Shown: positions 26,374-34,765, counted from the first letter of the stretch. The stretch: DNA of 64,000 nucleotides from Thiovibrio sp964588325 (GCA_964588325.1 CAZPOR010000001.1:337266-401265), one strand, 5' to 3'. Numbers and translations are program-made. The notes: generated by a model from the letters alone, not told the origin.

Positions 26374-27018
26374 GTGAAAGTAACCATCATCGCGGCCAGC
26401 ACCATCTGCGGACGCATCGGCCCCGGCCTTACCGGCAGCCCGCTTGACCGCGGGTTGCTCGAAAGGATGCGGGCGGCAAGCGATGTCAGCCTGTTGGGCG
26501 CGGAAACCCTGCGCCAGGGCGATCCGGAGATGCGGGGGCCAGGGGGGCGCCTTGCGCCCAACCGGATCAGGGGGGTCATCACCGAGTCCGGCGATATTCC
26601 CGTGGCCGGAAAAAAAGTTTTCCAGCACGGGGAGCCTCCCCTTATCTTTACCGGGGCGGCAAAGGCTGCCGGCTTGCGGCTCAGGCTGGGCGCGCTGGCC
26701 CAGGTCGTCCCTCTGCCGTCTGCATCCGGAGGGGGGCTTTCCCTGGCCGCGGCCCTTGCCCATCTGGCACAGCTCGGCGCGGCTTCGGTCCTGGTCGAAG
26801 GCGGCGGTGGGTTGAACTACGCCTGTCTGCGGCAAGGGGTTGTCGATGAGATTCTCCTCACCCTGACGCCGAAGATTTCCGGAGCTCAGGGGGCGCCCTC
26901 CCTGTGCGGCGGCCCTGGGCCGCTGGGGGAGCCGTTTCTGCCGCTGGCCCTGGTTTCGTGCGAGGCAGCGCCAACCGGGGAGATTTTTTTGAAATACCGG
27001 GTAGGCAAAGGAGAATGA
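26374..27018 (+). CDS. RibD C-terminal-domain (pyrimidine deaminase/reductase) family protein
   Basis: 214 residues of the dihydrofolate reductase-like RibD-C fold that reduces the ribityl precursor of riboflavin using NADPH: KVTIIAASTICGRIGPG, LLERMRAASDVSLLGAETLRQGD, and the NADPH site VLVEGGGGLNYACLRQGVVDEI. It lacks the deaminase domain and is not in a rib cluster, so it could be a reductase with another pyrimidine or pterin substrate. It starts at GTG 26374 with GAGGGG upstream and abuts the PP-loop gene (2 bases between stop and next ATG), implying a joint function. Confidence 0.75.
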   Translation: MKVTIIAASTICGRIGPGLTGSPLDRGLLERMRAASDVSLLGAETLRQGDPEMRGPGGRLAPNRIRGVITESGDIPVAGKKVFQHGEPPLIFTGAAKAAGLRLRLGALAQVVPLPSASGGGLSLAAALAHLAQLGAASVLVEGGGGLNYACLRQGVVDEILLTLTPKISGAQGAPSLCGGPGPLGEPFLPLALVSCEAAPTGEIFLKYRVGKGE

Positions 27019-27020
27019 CC

Positions 27021-27770
27021 ATGCAGCAGGAACTGGCGATCTTGTATTCCGGAGGGACGGATTCCCTCGCGCTCTATGCCCTGGCCAGCGCCGGTCATCA
27101 TCCCGGCCTGCCACGGCCGGTGCGCATCCATCTGCTCCACATGCTCAACGGCATGGGCCGTTTTGCCGATTTTCCCAGAAACCGTTTTCTGGCCGCGCAC
27201 AAGATCCTGCTGGCCAATGCCTCTGATCCCAAGAAGATTCCGGAGGCGGAGATGGTGGAGCTTGACGTGGGCCGGATGTTCCAAGGGTTGTGGCTCGACC
27301 GCTATGAGGAATTCATGCCCCGCTACAACGGGAAAAATCTTGTCTGCGTGGCCTGCAAGCTCGGGATGCACGCCCGGGCCATCGTCTATTGCCATGAGCA
27401 TTTCGTCCCTCATTTCGTGGCCGGATACACCAGAAAACAAGGCCATTACCCCGAGCAGACCCCGGTTTTCATGGACAAGATCCGGGAGCTGTCGGCCCGG
27501 TTCGGGATCAACACCACCTTCCCGGTGTATGAGGATTTTGACGACCAGATGATCACCCGGCATGTGCTGGAGGATTTCGGTCTGCCCTCCACGGGCGGGG
27601 GCGAGCGGAAATGTCTGTTCTGCCAGACCCTGACCACGGCAACGGAAAAGGAGATCGGCCAGTACCTCGATGACATGCTCCCCCTGGTTGGCGAGTATAT
27701 CGAGCATCGCCTGGCCGGCCGGGTCCGCGAGGCGGCTCTCTGTTTTCCTCCCGGCAACCGGCGCGTATAG
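27021..27770 (+). CDS. PP-loop ATPase with a four-Cys site, function unknown
   Basis: 249 residues. The PP-loop SGGTDS is at residues 11-16 after AILY, the ATP-pyrophosphatase signature of enzymes that adenylate tRNA bases or small substrates (TtcA, QueC, TilS-like). Two CxxC pairs, CVACKLGMHARA (about residue 112) and CLFC (about 199), could bind zinc or an Fe-S cluster, as in QueC and TtcA relatives. The length and order do not fit any of those exactly. ATG 27021 is preferred over 27015 because AGGAG is 8 bases away rather than 2. It follows the RibD-C gene in one operon. Confidence 0.65.
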   Translation: MQQELAILYSGGTDSLALYALASAGHHPGLPRPVRIHLLHMLNGMGRFADFPRNRFLAAHKILLANASDPKKIPEAEMVELDVGRMFQGLWLDRYEEFMPRYNGKNLVCVACKLGMHARAIVYCHEHFVPHFVAGYTRKQGHYPEQTPVFMDKIRELSARFGINTTFPVYEDFDDQMITRHVLEDFGLPSTGGGERKCLFCQTLTTATEKEIGQYLDDMLPLVGEYIEHRLAGRVREAALCFPPGNRRV

Positions 27771-28109
27771 CGCCAGGAAGATCGATCTTTCCGGATCAGG
27801 GCGACCCCGTCCGTTCCGTGGTAACGGGCGCAAGATATTTTGCGCCCTTGCGGTGTTTTTCCTTGTCGTTCTCCTGGGTTACCCCGTATTCACCCCTCCC
27901 GGTCAAATAAAGTTGCGCCCCTTTCCTTGTGGCGCAGAGCCCCTCGGCCGTGCTTTTATTGCGCGAATTCATCCCCTTGTTTGTTTTGTCCCGGCCTGGC
28001 ACCCAATTTGCTTCTTGCAACCGGAATATGCTGCGTATATTGCCTCTGTCATGGGGCCAGGAAAGGGGAAGAGTAACCGTTCATTTTTACTAAGGAGGAG
28101 AAAGAGGCT
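27771..28109. other. Intergenic region upstream of the octaheme cytochrome
   Basis: About 340 bases. It contains a hairpin with 8-bp arms (GGGCGCAA/TTGCGCCC) and a 6-base loop at 27826-27847; the T-run starts about 9 bases later, so it is at best a weak terminator for the PP-loop operon. The promoter of the cytochrome must lie in the last 150 bases, where a TATATT at 28036-28041 is the only -10-like word noted. Confidence 0.4.
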
Positions 28110-29552
28110 ATGAAAAAATCCCGTGTATTCTCGGCAATGCTGGTTGCGTCGGCTGTGGTGGCAGGCGGATCGGCCTATGCCGGTGAGGCGCACAAGGCGA
28201 TCACCGGTCCTTTTGCCACGCCCATGGAGGTGACCAAGAAATGTCTTGAATGCCATGCCGACGCGGCAACAGACATCATGAAAACCACCCACTGGACCTG
28301 GGCCAGCGAGCAGGAGATCTCCGGCAAGAAGGGCAAAGTCGCGCTGGGCAAGAAGAACGCCATTAATAATTTTTGCATCTCTGTTGATTCCAACTGGCCC
28401 CGTTGTACGAGTTGCCACATCAGCTACGGCTGGAAGGATGCCACCTTCGATCTCACCGACAAGAATACGGTGGATTGCCTGGTCTGCCATGACACCACCG
28501 GCACTTACAAGAAGGCGCCTCCGGGCGCGGGCATGCCCTTTGGCTTCACCGGTAACGCGGAGTTGGACGCCAAGCCCGTTAATCTGGTGGCCGTGGCCCA
28601 GGGCGTCGGCAAGCCTGCCAAGAAAAACTGCGTGGCCTGCCATGGCTTTGGCGGCGGCGGCAACAACGTCAAGCACGGGGACATCGATTCTTCCATGGCT
28701 AATCCCACCAAGGCCATTGACGTGCACATGGGCTCCGACGGCCTGAATTTTCAGTGCACCGAGTGCCACACCACCCAGAAGCACGAGATCAAGGGCAACT
28801 CCATGATCGTCACGCCCGGCGGCAAGAATCATCTGGAGTGCACCCAGTGCCATGACGCCAAGCCCCACAAGAATGCCAAGCTGAACTCGCATGCCGCCAC
28901 CGTGGCCTGCCAGACCTGCCATATCCCCACCTTTGCCAAGGCCACGCCCACCAAGGTGGAGTGGGATTGGTCCACGGCCGGTCAGGACATCAAGGTGGAC
29001 GATCAGGTGTTCGGCACGGAGAAACGCGACGGCTACGACAAGAAGAAAGGCCATTTCAAGTGGGAGAAAAACGTGAAGCCCACCTACAAATGGTACAACG
29101 GCAACGCCACCGTCTATCTGCGCGGCGAGAAGATTGATCCGGCCAAGGTCACGGAATTGAACGCGCCGGTGGGCAGCATCAAGGACAAAACCGCCAAGAT
29201 CTATCCCTTCAAGGTGCATACCGGCAAGCAGATCTACGATAAGGAAAACAAGTACTTCCTGACTCCCAAGGTCTGGCCGACCAACAAGGAAGACAAGGAT
29301 GCCTACTGGAAGAATTTTGACTGGAACAAGGCGGCCAAGGCCGGCAGCGAGGCCTCCGGGTTGGCATACAGCGGCAGCTACGATTTTGCCCCCACCGTCA
29401 TGTACTGGCGGATCAACCACATGGTTGCCCCGGCCAGCGAGGCTCTGAAGTGCAACGACTGCCATGCCGCAAATGGCCGTCTCGACTGGAAGGCTCTTGG
29501 CTACAAGGGCGATCCCATGAAAACAAAAGGCGCTGCCAGGATGAAGAAGTAA
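28110..29552 (+). CDS. otr: Octaheme tetrathionate reductase-family c-type cytochrome
   Basis: 480 residues, exported: signal peptide about 1-24 (MKKSRVFSAMLVASAVVAGG, cleavage after AYA). Eight CxxCH haem sites: CLECH, CTSCH, CLVCH, CVACH, CTECH, CTQCH, CQTCH and CNDCH. Characterised relatives (Shewanella OTR) reduce tetrathionate, nitrite and hydroxylamine in the periplasm. The usual active-site haem of OTR has Lys as proximal ligand; Lys residues are frequent near the first CLECH, but the ligand cannot be identified by eye. RBS AGGAGGAG precedes ATG 28110. It is monocistronic with a strong terminator. The electron partner is not in the window. Confidence 0.92.
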   Translation: MKKSRVFSAMLVASAVVAGGSAYAGEAHKAITGPFATPMEVTKKCLECHADAATDIMKTTHWTWASEQEISGKKGKVALGKKNAINNFCISVDSNWPRCTSCHISYGWKDATFDLTDKNTVDCLVCHDTTGTYKKAPPGAGMPFGFTGNAELDAKPVNLVAVAQGVGKPAKKNCVACHGFGGGGNNVKHGDIDSSMANPTKAIDVHMGSDGLNFQCTECHTTQKHEIKGNSMIVTPGGKNHLECTQCHDAKPHKNAKLNSHAATVACQTCHIPTFAKATPTKVEWDWSTAGQDIKVDDQVFGTEKRDGYDKKKGHFKWEKNVKPTYKWYNGNATVYLRGEKIDPAKVTELNAPVGSIKDKTAKIYPFKVHTGKQIYDKENKYFLTPKVWPTNKEDKDAYWKNFDWNKAAKAGSEASGLAYSGSYDFAPTVMYWRINHMVAPASEALKCNDCHAANGRLDWKALGYKGDPMKTKGAARMKK

Positions 29553-29577
29553 TACCCCTGGTTTCCGCACCCTCCCT

Positions 29578-29613
29578 AAGCCCCCTTCTTCTTCCGAGGA
29601 AGGGGGCTTTTTT
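29578..29613 (+). terminator. Strong terminator after the octaheme cytochrome
   Basis: GC-rich stem AAGCCCCCTTC / GAAGGGGGCTT (with a short bulge) followed by TTTTTT. Confidence 0.9.
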
Positions 29614-29615
29614 GT

Positions 29616-29729
29616 GACTGCTCGCAGCACCGCATCTGCTTCGCAGTCTCGCTGTGCTCGCTTAGCTGTCATCGGCCTGCTCGTGCGCACGACACCCTTC
29701 GCACGCATCTGCGGCACTGCCGGGCAGTC
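29616..29729. repeat. Palindromic intergenic element, copy B (degenerate)
   Basis: About 114 bases. It shares with the other two copies GCATCTGCTTCGCAGTCTCGCT, the TAGCTGTCATCGGCCTGCTC block and a CGCATCTGCGGCA tail. Its terminal arms, GACTGCTCGCAGC and GGGCAGTC, are a weaker inverted repeat. It begins just after the T-run of the cytochrome terminator. The internal alignment to copy C is nearly uninterrupted, so it appears to be an older member. Confidence 0.75.
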
Positions 29730-29781
29730 CGGTGTGTTTATCGTATGTGTCTGGACGGGGCAGAAAATAAGGAGCAGTGTC

Positions 29782-30156
29782 TTACGGCAAGAGTTTCCGG
29801 CGGCGCGCCCAGAGGATATAGCCGTAGATCAGCAGATTCACCGCAACCAACCCCAGACCCAGCAGGTAGCGCAACTCAATGGTGAGGTTCGCGGGATAGA
29901 GAACCAGGCCGATGTAATGCTCAATGAATCCTCCCGCATAGCCCGCCTCGCCGCCCCGTTCCCGCAGAAAGTTTTCCAGCGGCGTGAGCGGACAGATCCA
30001 GTCGGCCCACTCGATTGCCACTCCCCAGAGCACGGCGGCAAGATGCGCCCAAAGCAGGGAAGGGCGGCGCAACACCAGCAGGCCTCCCAGCACGGTAAAA
30101 AGGGTGAAGGCGAAATGGAGCAGGAGGATACAGTCGGCGGCTATGCGGTAGAGCAT
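29782..30156 (-). CDS. DUF2784 family inner-membrane protein
   Basis: 124 residues with about four hydrophobic helices. The DUF2784 pattern is clear: CILLLHFAFTLFTVLGGLLVLRRPSLLWAHL, then WADWICPLTPLENFLRERGG and GGFIEHYIGLVLYPANLT. The function is unknown. ATG at 30156 has no strong RBS. Convergent with the cytochrome gene across the copy-B repeat. Confidence 0.85.
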   Translation of the reverse strand: MLYRIAADCILLLHFAFTLFTVLGGLLVLRRPSLLWAHLAAVLWGVAIEWADWICPLTPLENFLRERGGEAGYAGGFIEHYIGLVLYPANLTIELRYLLGLGLVAVNLLIYGYILWARRRKLLP

Positions 30157-30233
30157 TGGCTGGGTTTTCGTCTAACCGGTCAAGGAGGATGGACGCTGGG
30201 GCGATCCCGCGCGGGTTATTGTGGCCTGGAGAG

Positions 30234-30283
30234 GAAAAGCGAAGGGGGCACGTGTGACAGGAAAATCCGTGTGCCCCCCCCTT
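30234..30283 (-). terminator. Probable terminator of the dodecin gene
   Basis: On the minus strand GGGGGCAC...GTGCCCCC arms (30271-30278 and 30244-30251) close a loop of about 19 bases and are followed after six bases by TTTT. The stem is strong but the T-run is interrupted. Confidence 0.5.
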
Positions 30284-30295
30284 GGCCTGGTGCGG

Positions 30296-30505
30296 TTAGG
30301 AGTGGTACTTGAAAGAAAGCGAAACCCTGGCCCGGTAGGCGGCTACCTTGCCGTTTTCAATCTTCATGTCCAGCTTGATGACCTCGGCGACCCGGAGATC
30401 CTTCAGGCTCTTGCTCGCCGTGTCGATTGCCGTTTGGGCCGCCGCCTCCCAGGATTCGGTGCTGGTGCCCACCACTTCGATGATCTTGTAGACGCTTCCT
30501 GACAT
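30296..30505 (-). CDS. Dodecin
   Basis: A 69-residue flavin-storage protein that forms dodecamers and buffers free FAD, FMN or related flavins in the cytosol. Family features: SVYKIIEVVGTSTESWEAAAQTAI, the linker ASKSLKDLRVAEVIKLDMKIENG and the C-terminal strand YRARVSLSFKY. ATG 30505 follows GAGGAGACAACC. The likely promoter is at 30574-30604. Flavin buffering fits the flavin-handling genes nearby (RibD-C, FMN reductase), though not in one operon. Confidence 0.93.
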   Translation of the reverse strand: MSGSVYKIIEVVGTSTESWEAAAQTAIDTASKSLKDLRVAEVIKLDMKIENGKVAAYRARVSLSFKYHS

Positions 30506-30573
30506 GGTTGTCTCCTCTGTTGGGGTTTATGAAAAGACTTTCCGCACTTTCACCATTGCATGCCTGCTTCTTT

Positions 30574-30604
30574 TTAGTACCACGCTGATTAGTGGTGCTG
30601 TCAA
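30574..30604 (-). promoter_or_regulatory. Possible promoter of the dodecin gene
   Basis: Minus-strand TTGACA (30604-30599) and TACTAA (30579-30574) with 19 bases between, somewhat long. An ACCAC/GTGGT inverted repeat fills the spacer. Confidence 0.35.
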
Positions 30605-30641
30605 CTGCATTTGCCTGAAATCGCAGCGAACAAGCGGAAGG

Positions 30642-31535
30642 TTATTTCCCAACCTTGAGGCCAAACATCCCCTGGAGCGCCGCAGGCAGGTCCGCGGGAA
30701 GGACCACGGTCTTGGCGTTTCCGGAAAGCCCCAGTTCCTGCAAGGCGCCAATATATTTCTCGCCCAGCAGGTAGAGGGCGGGCAACTGCTCGCTGCCGAT
30801 TCCTTGTTGCACCAGAGCCAGGGCGTCCTTGGTGGCTTGCGCCAGAACGATGCGGGCTTCGGCTTCCCTTCTCGATGCTTCCAGGCCGCCCTCCGCCTCC
30901 AGGATGGCTTTCTGCTTCTGGCCTTCCGCCGTCAGGATGGCAGCCTGTTTTTCGCCTTCGGCCTCGGTGATGGCGGCCCTGCGGATCCGCTCCGCCGCAG
31001 CCTGCCGCTCCATGGAGGCCTGCATGGTGCTCGACGGCTTGATGTCCTGAATCTCGATGCTCTTGACCGTCAAGCCCCAATCCTCAAGATCATTGGCAAT
31101 GGCCTGGATAAGTTTCACCTTGATCTGCTCCCGAGAGCTGAGGGCATCATCCAGGTCCATTTGGCCGATAATGGCCCGCAGGTTGGTCATGATCAGATTC
31201 TTGGTGGCATGCTCGTAGAAATCGATGCCGAAAATGGCCTTGTGCGGGGTGTGGATGTTGATAAAGGCGATGGCGTTGGTGATGATCACCGCATTGTCCC
31301 GGGTGATGACCTCCTGGCTGGGGATATCCAGGGAGATATCCTTTCTGGTTACCCTGGCGGCAATGGTGTCGATATACGGAATGATCAGGTTCAGGCCCGG
31401 CGTCAGCGTCGTATGATATTTGCCGAGCCGCATGATGACAAACTCATACCCCTGCGGCACGATCTTGACCCCGTTGGCAATGGTCACAAACACAAGAACC
31501 AGAATGGCAACGACGATAATGAGTCCCACATCCAT
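30642..31535 (-). CDS. qmcA: SPFH/Band 7 membrane protein, QmcA-like
   Basis: 297 residues: one N-terminal membrane helix (LIIVVAILVLVFVTIANG), then a Band 7 (stomatin/prohibitin) domain from PQGYEFVIMRLGKYHTTLTPGLNLIIPYID, then a long coiled coil rich in Ala and Glu (EAEGEKQAAILTAEGQKQKA) and a Gly-rich C-terminal end. SPFH proteins form cage-like oligomers in membrane microdomains and associate with NfeD proteins and FtsH. ATG 31535 has GGAGG 8 bases upstream. The nfeD gene lies 32 bases before it, one operon, a classic pairing. Confidence 0.92.
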   Translation of the reverse strand: MDVGLIIVVAILVLVFVTIANGVKIVPQGYEFVIMRLGKYHTTLTPGLNLIIPYIDTIAARVTRKDISLDIPSQEVITRDNAVIITNAIAFINIHTPHKAIFGIDFYEHATKNLIMTNLRAIIGQMDLDDALSSREQIKVKLIQAIANDLEDWGLTVKSIEIQDIKPSSTMQASMERQAAAERIRRAAITEAEGEKQAAILTAEGQKQKAILEAEGGLEASRREAEARIVLAQATKDALALVQQGIGSEQLPALYLLGEKYIGALQELGLSGNAKTVVLPADLPAALQGMFGLKVGK

Positions 31536-31567
31536 ATACTATTCCTCCAGGTGAAGATTAAACTCCG

Positions 31568-32035
31568 TTACAGCACTTTTTTCACTTTGAGCACCCGCTC
31601 TCCCTGGTCTGAAACGAGAACCGCGATAACCCGAACCCGGTTGCCTGTTTCAATGGGCTCGTCGGCCAGATACATCCACGATTCCTCCCCCAGCACCGGG
31701 ACGGAAAACGCCACTCGGCCATGCTCTCCCGGAACCAGCGCCCGGGTGGCGGCAATTCCCATCTGGCCGATGGCTGTCTGGTCATCAGCCAGCAGGGTTT
31801 TGGTTTTTTTCCGTGGCACGAAGAAGCGGAACCAGAAAAAGGTAAATCCGAGACTGGACACGGAAAAGACCAGTAATTGCCACTTCAGCGAAACGTCCGG
31901 GAGCGCGGCCAGCAGCAGGCCGGTCACCACCGCCCCCAGGCCGAACCAGAAAATAGTGAACGACGGCACCACGATTTCCATGAGCACCAGGATAATTCCC
32001 AGGACAATCCAATGCCACCAGAGGATGTTTTCCAT
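31568..32035 (-). CDS. nfeD: NfeD family membrane protein
   Basis: 155 residues: hydrophobic helices ENILWWHWIVLGIILVLMEI, then FTIFWFGLGAVVTGLLLAAL and LLVFSVSSLGFTFFWFRFF, followed by a soluble OB-fold domain from about residue 85 (IGQMGIAATRALVPGEHGRV). This is the short NfeD1b type without the serine-protease domain. It works with the SPFH protein encoded next. ATG 32035 is preferred, with AAGGAAGGG 5-8 bases upstream; the frame runs 38 codons farther but without hydrophobic logic. Confidence 0.88.
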   Translation of the reverse strand: MENILWWHWIVLGIILVLMEIVVPSFTIFWFGLGAVVTGLLLAALPDVSLKWQLLVFSVSSLGFTFFWFRFFVPRKKTKTLLADDQTAIGQMGIAATRALVPGEHGRVAFSVPVLGEESWMYLADEPIETGNRVRVIAVLVSDQGERVLKVKKVL

Positions 32036-32182
32036 CGCCCTTCCTTGGGGTGATATTTTTGAAAAAAACGAGCCTGTTACGGGAGTATGATACACGTTGC
32101 GGTTTGTTTTTAAAAGAATAGGGATTGCGTCCCCCTGAACTCCCCACAACGAACGCTGTTGAGAAAAGGGGGGGGATGTCCC

Positions 32183-32204
32183 TAATTTCCTCCTAATTTC
32201 CTCC
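32183..32204. repeat. Tandem 11-bp repeat behind the toxin stub
   Basis: Two exact copies of TAATTTCCTCC end to end, directly after the stop of the truncated toxin frame on the minus strand. It marks the join at which toxin coding sequence ends. Confidence 0.6.
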
Positions 32205-32249
32205 TCACCGCATCCTACGGGCTTCGATTGAAAAGATTATGTGCATCAT
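32205..32249 (-). pseudogene. Remnant of a RelE/ParE-type toxin gene (14 codons)
   Basis: The antitoxin stop overlaps an ATG (TAATG). The frame reads MMHIIFSIEARRMR and stops. A start of the form M-x-I-x-F-x-x-E-A-R resembles the N terminus of RelE/ParE toxins, which usually follow this antitoxin family in just this overlapping arrangement. The rest of the expected 90-100 residues is absent, so the toxin is inactive. The identification rests on position and a very short match. Confidence 0.45.
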
Positions 32250-32452
32250 TATTCGCCGAGGATTTCCTCGGCGGGGATGCCTTGCGCCTTGCCGGCACGG
32301 TAGGCCGCCAGGCGGTGTTCCGCTTCGTTAAGCCAGAGGCGGTCGATTTCCTGGTCGGGTTTGTCGAGACTGTGCAACACTCGGTCAACCAGGTCGAAAC
32401 GCTCTGCCGGATCGAGCTTCAAGGCCATTGCCGCCAGTTCTTGTGTATTCAT
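32249..32452 (-). CDS. Addiction-module antitoxin of the unstable-antitoxin (TIGR02574) family
   Basis: 67 residues, acidic and helical: LAAMALKLDPAERFDLVDRVLHSL followed by EIDRLWLNEAEHRLAAYRAGKA and the IPAEEILGE end that contacts the toxin. This is the usual pattern of the putative addiction-module component family (PF09720). AAGGAG stands before ATG 32452. The toxin that should follow is reduced to a stub (32205-32249), leaving an orphan antitoxin. The 250 bases upstream (32453-32701) contain no other gene. Confidence 0.8.
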   Translation of the reverse strand: MNTQELAAMALKLDPAERFDLVDRVLHSLDKPDQEIDRLWLNEAEHRLAAYRAGKAQGIPAEEILGE

Positions 32453-32701
32453 GTGTATCTCCTTTTAATGGGGCTAGGCAACCCCCATGGAGGCCCCCAT
32501 TTATTCGTCGATTTCAATAGTTAGATTCTATGTGGCAACGCAATGAAAGGCAAGGAGAAAATCGGCCGCTGCCTGCTTGTATCCCGCGTCGGCAGGGAAA
32601 ATATGCCGCACGCAGGCAGTTCACCAATTGTGCTCTTGTTTGCTTTTGTGATATGCAAAGATGAGAAGCCGCCACAATAATCCGCCACAAGGGAGGTCCC
32701 C

Positions 32702-34765
32702 ATGCCGCGCGATATTCCGGTGGGAAATGGCCGACTCCTGGTCTGTTTCGACCAGGAGTACCGCATCCGCGACCTGTTTTTCCCTCATGTCGGTCAGGAG
32801 AACCACGTCTCCGGCGATTTCTGCCGCTTTGGGGTCTGGGCCGACGGCCTTTTCCGCTGGGTCGGTCCGGAGTGGCGGCGGGATCTTCTCTACGCCCCGG
32901 ACACCATGGTGACTCAGGTCAATCTCTTTCACGACGAATTGGGGGTCTTGCTCACCTGCCGCGATGCCGTGGATTTCCACGAGAACATCTATCTCCGCGA
33001 GGTGGTGGTGGAAAATCTGCGGCCCGCTCCTCGGGATATCCGCCTCTTTTTTGCCCAGAGCTTCAATATCTCCGGCAACCGGGTCGGCGACACCGCCGCC
33101 TTTGACCCTGAAACCGGCGGCATTGTTCATTACAAGGGCAGCCGCTATTTTCTGGCCGGGGGCAGTGTGAACGGCGATGGCGCTTTTGCCCAGTTCGCCG
33201 TGGGGCAGAAAAAGGTGAACGGCAAGGAAGGCGCCTATCGCGATGCCGAGGATGGTCTTCTCTCCGGCAACACCATTGCCCAGGGTTCGGTGGACTCGGT
33301 GGCCGCGCTCCATCTCACCGTGCCGGACAACGGCCGGGCCAGCGCGTATTACTGGCTGGCGGCAGGCGAATCCTGGCATGAGGTGCGCCGCCTCGACCGG
33401 GTGGTCAGAGGCAAAAAACCGCAGACCCTGCTCCAGCGCACCGCCGACTACTGGCAGCTTTGGGTGCGCAAGGAGATGCCGCGCCTTGACATTCTCCCGG
33501 CCAAGGTGGCCGATCTCTATCATCGCAGCCTGCTGGTGGTGCAAAGCCAGCTCGACTGGCAGGGCGGGGTGCTGGCGGGCAACGATTCGGATGTGATCCA
33601 GTTCAACCGCGACACCTATTCCTATGTTTGGCCGCGGGACGGGGCGCTGGCGGCCAATGCCCTCGACATGGCGGGCTACCCGATTCCGGCCCAGCGCTTC
33701 TTTGAGTTTTGCGGAGCGGCCATCGAGCGGGAGGGCTACTTCCTGCACAAGTACAATCCGGACGGGACCCTGGCCTCTTCCTGGCATCCCTGGCTCAACA
33801 ACGGCCAGAGTCAGTTGCCGATCCAGGAGGATGAAACCGCCCTGGTGGTCTGGGCGCTGTGGAACCATTTCGTGCTGTATCGCGACATCGAGTTCATCAA
33901 GCCCCTCTACCGGCCGCTGATCAAAAACGCGGCGGACTTCATGTGCCGCTACCTGGACCCGGAAACCGGCCTGCCTGCGCCTTCCTATGATCTGTGGGAA
34001 GAACGGCGCGGCATCCTCAGCTTCACCACCGGGGCCGTGTTCGGCGGCCTCACCGCCGCTTCGCTTTTCTGCAGCGTTTTCGGCGAGGAAGAAAAGGCCG
34101 GAGAATACCAAAAGGCTGCCGCCGGGATCCGCGATGCGGCGAGCAAGCATCTGTGGCGCGAAGAGCTTGGCCGTTTCTGCCGCATGCTCTCCCGCGAGGC
34201 GGACGGCGAACTCCGGGTTGACGCGGCGTGCGACAGCAGCCTGTGGGGTTTGTTCGCCTTTGGCCTGTATGAGCCCGATGACCCGCGCATCGAGGCGACC
34301 ATGGCGGCGCTGCGGCAGAAATTATGGCTCAACACCGGGGTGGGCGGCATGGCCCGCTACGAGGGAGATGGCTACCATCAGGCGAACCCCGCCTATCCGG
34401 GCAATCCCTGGTTTCTCTGCACCCTGTGGCTGGCCGATTACCTGGCCTGCCGGGCGAAAACCAAAGAGGAGATGGCAGAGCCCCTGGCCTTGCTCGGATG
34501 GGTGGCGGATCATGCCCTGCCCTCCGGGGTCTTGGCCGAGCAGGTGCATCCGGAAACCGGCCAGCCGCTTTCGGTTTCCCCCCTCACCTGGAGCCACGCC
34601 ACCTTCATCGCCAGCACCCAGCGCATCCTGCGGCGTCTTGCGGCCATGCACCCCTGCCCGGTCTGCGGCCACGCCTCCTCGGTGCGGATGCACGAAGAGG
34701 ACTGGCTCGCTTCCCTCTACACCAAGGCCTGCGACACCATCCGCGGCATCTGCCGGGTTCGCTGA
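32702..34765 (+). CDS. Glycoside hydrolase family 15 glucoamylase-like protein
   Basis: 687 residues, no signal peptide, so intracellular. It hydrolyses alpha-glucosidic ends of glycogen/starch or related glucans. An N-terminal beta domain (about 1-265) precedes the (alpha/alpha)6 barrel. Catalytic general acid region YDLWEERRG and general base region LAEQVHPETG are both present; YVWPRDGALAANAL and QEDETALVVWALW are substrate-binding motifs. The ATG at 32702 follows GGAGG at 32693 region (GGGAGGTCCCC). With glgP 3.5 kb downstream this points to an internal storage glucan. Confidence 0.9.
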   Translation: MPRDIPVGNGRLLVCFDQEYRIRDLFFPHVGQENHVSGDFCRFGVWADGLFRWVGPEWRRDLLYAPDTMVTQVNLFHDELGVLLTCRDAVDFHENIYLREVVVENLRPAPRDIRLFFAQSFNISGNRVGDTAAFDPETGGIVHYKGSRYFLAGGSVNGDGAFAQFAVGQKKVNGKEGAYRDAEDGLLSGNTIAQGSVDSVAALHLTVPDNGRASAYYWLAAGESWHEVRRLDRVVRGKKPQTLLQRTADYWQLWVRKEMPRLDILPAKVADLYHRSLLVVQSQLDWQGGVLAGNDSDVIQFNRDTYSYVWPRDGALAANALDMAGYPIPAQRFFEFCGAAIEREGYFLHKYNPDGTLASSWHPWLNNGQSQLPIQEDETALVVWALWNHFVLYRDIEFIKPLYRPLIKNAADFMCRYLDPETGLPAPSYDLWEERRGILSFTTGAVFGGLTAASLFCSVFGEEEKAGEYQKAAAGIRDAASKHLWREELGRFCRMLSREADGELRVDAACDSSLWGLFAFGLYEPDDPRIEATMAALRQKLWLNTGVGGMARYEGDGYHQANPAYPGNPWFLCTLWLADYLACRAKTKEEMAEPLALLGWVADHALPSGVLAEQVHPETGQPLSVSPLTWSHATFIASTQRILRRLAAMHPCPVCGHASSVRMHEEDWLASLYTKACDTIRGICRVR

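Noticed and set aside
32228..32524. Plus-strand 98-codon open frame across the antitoxin
   Set aside because: Shadow of the minus-strand antitoxin gene.
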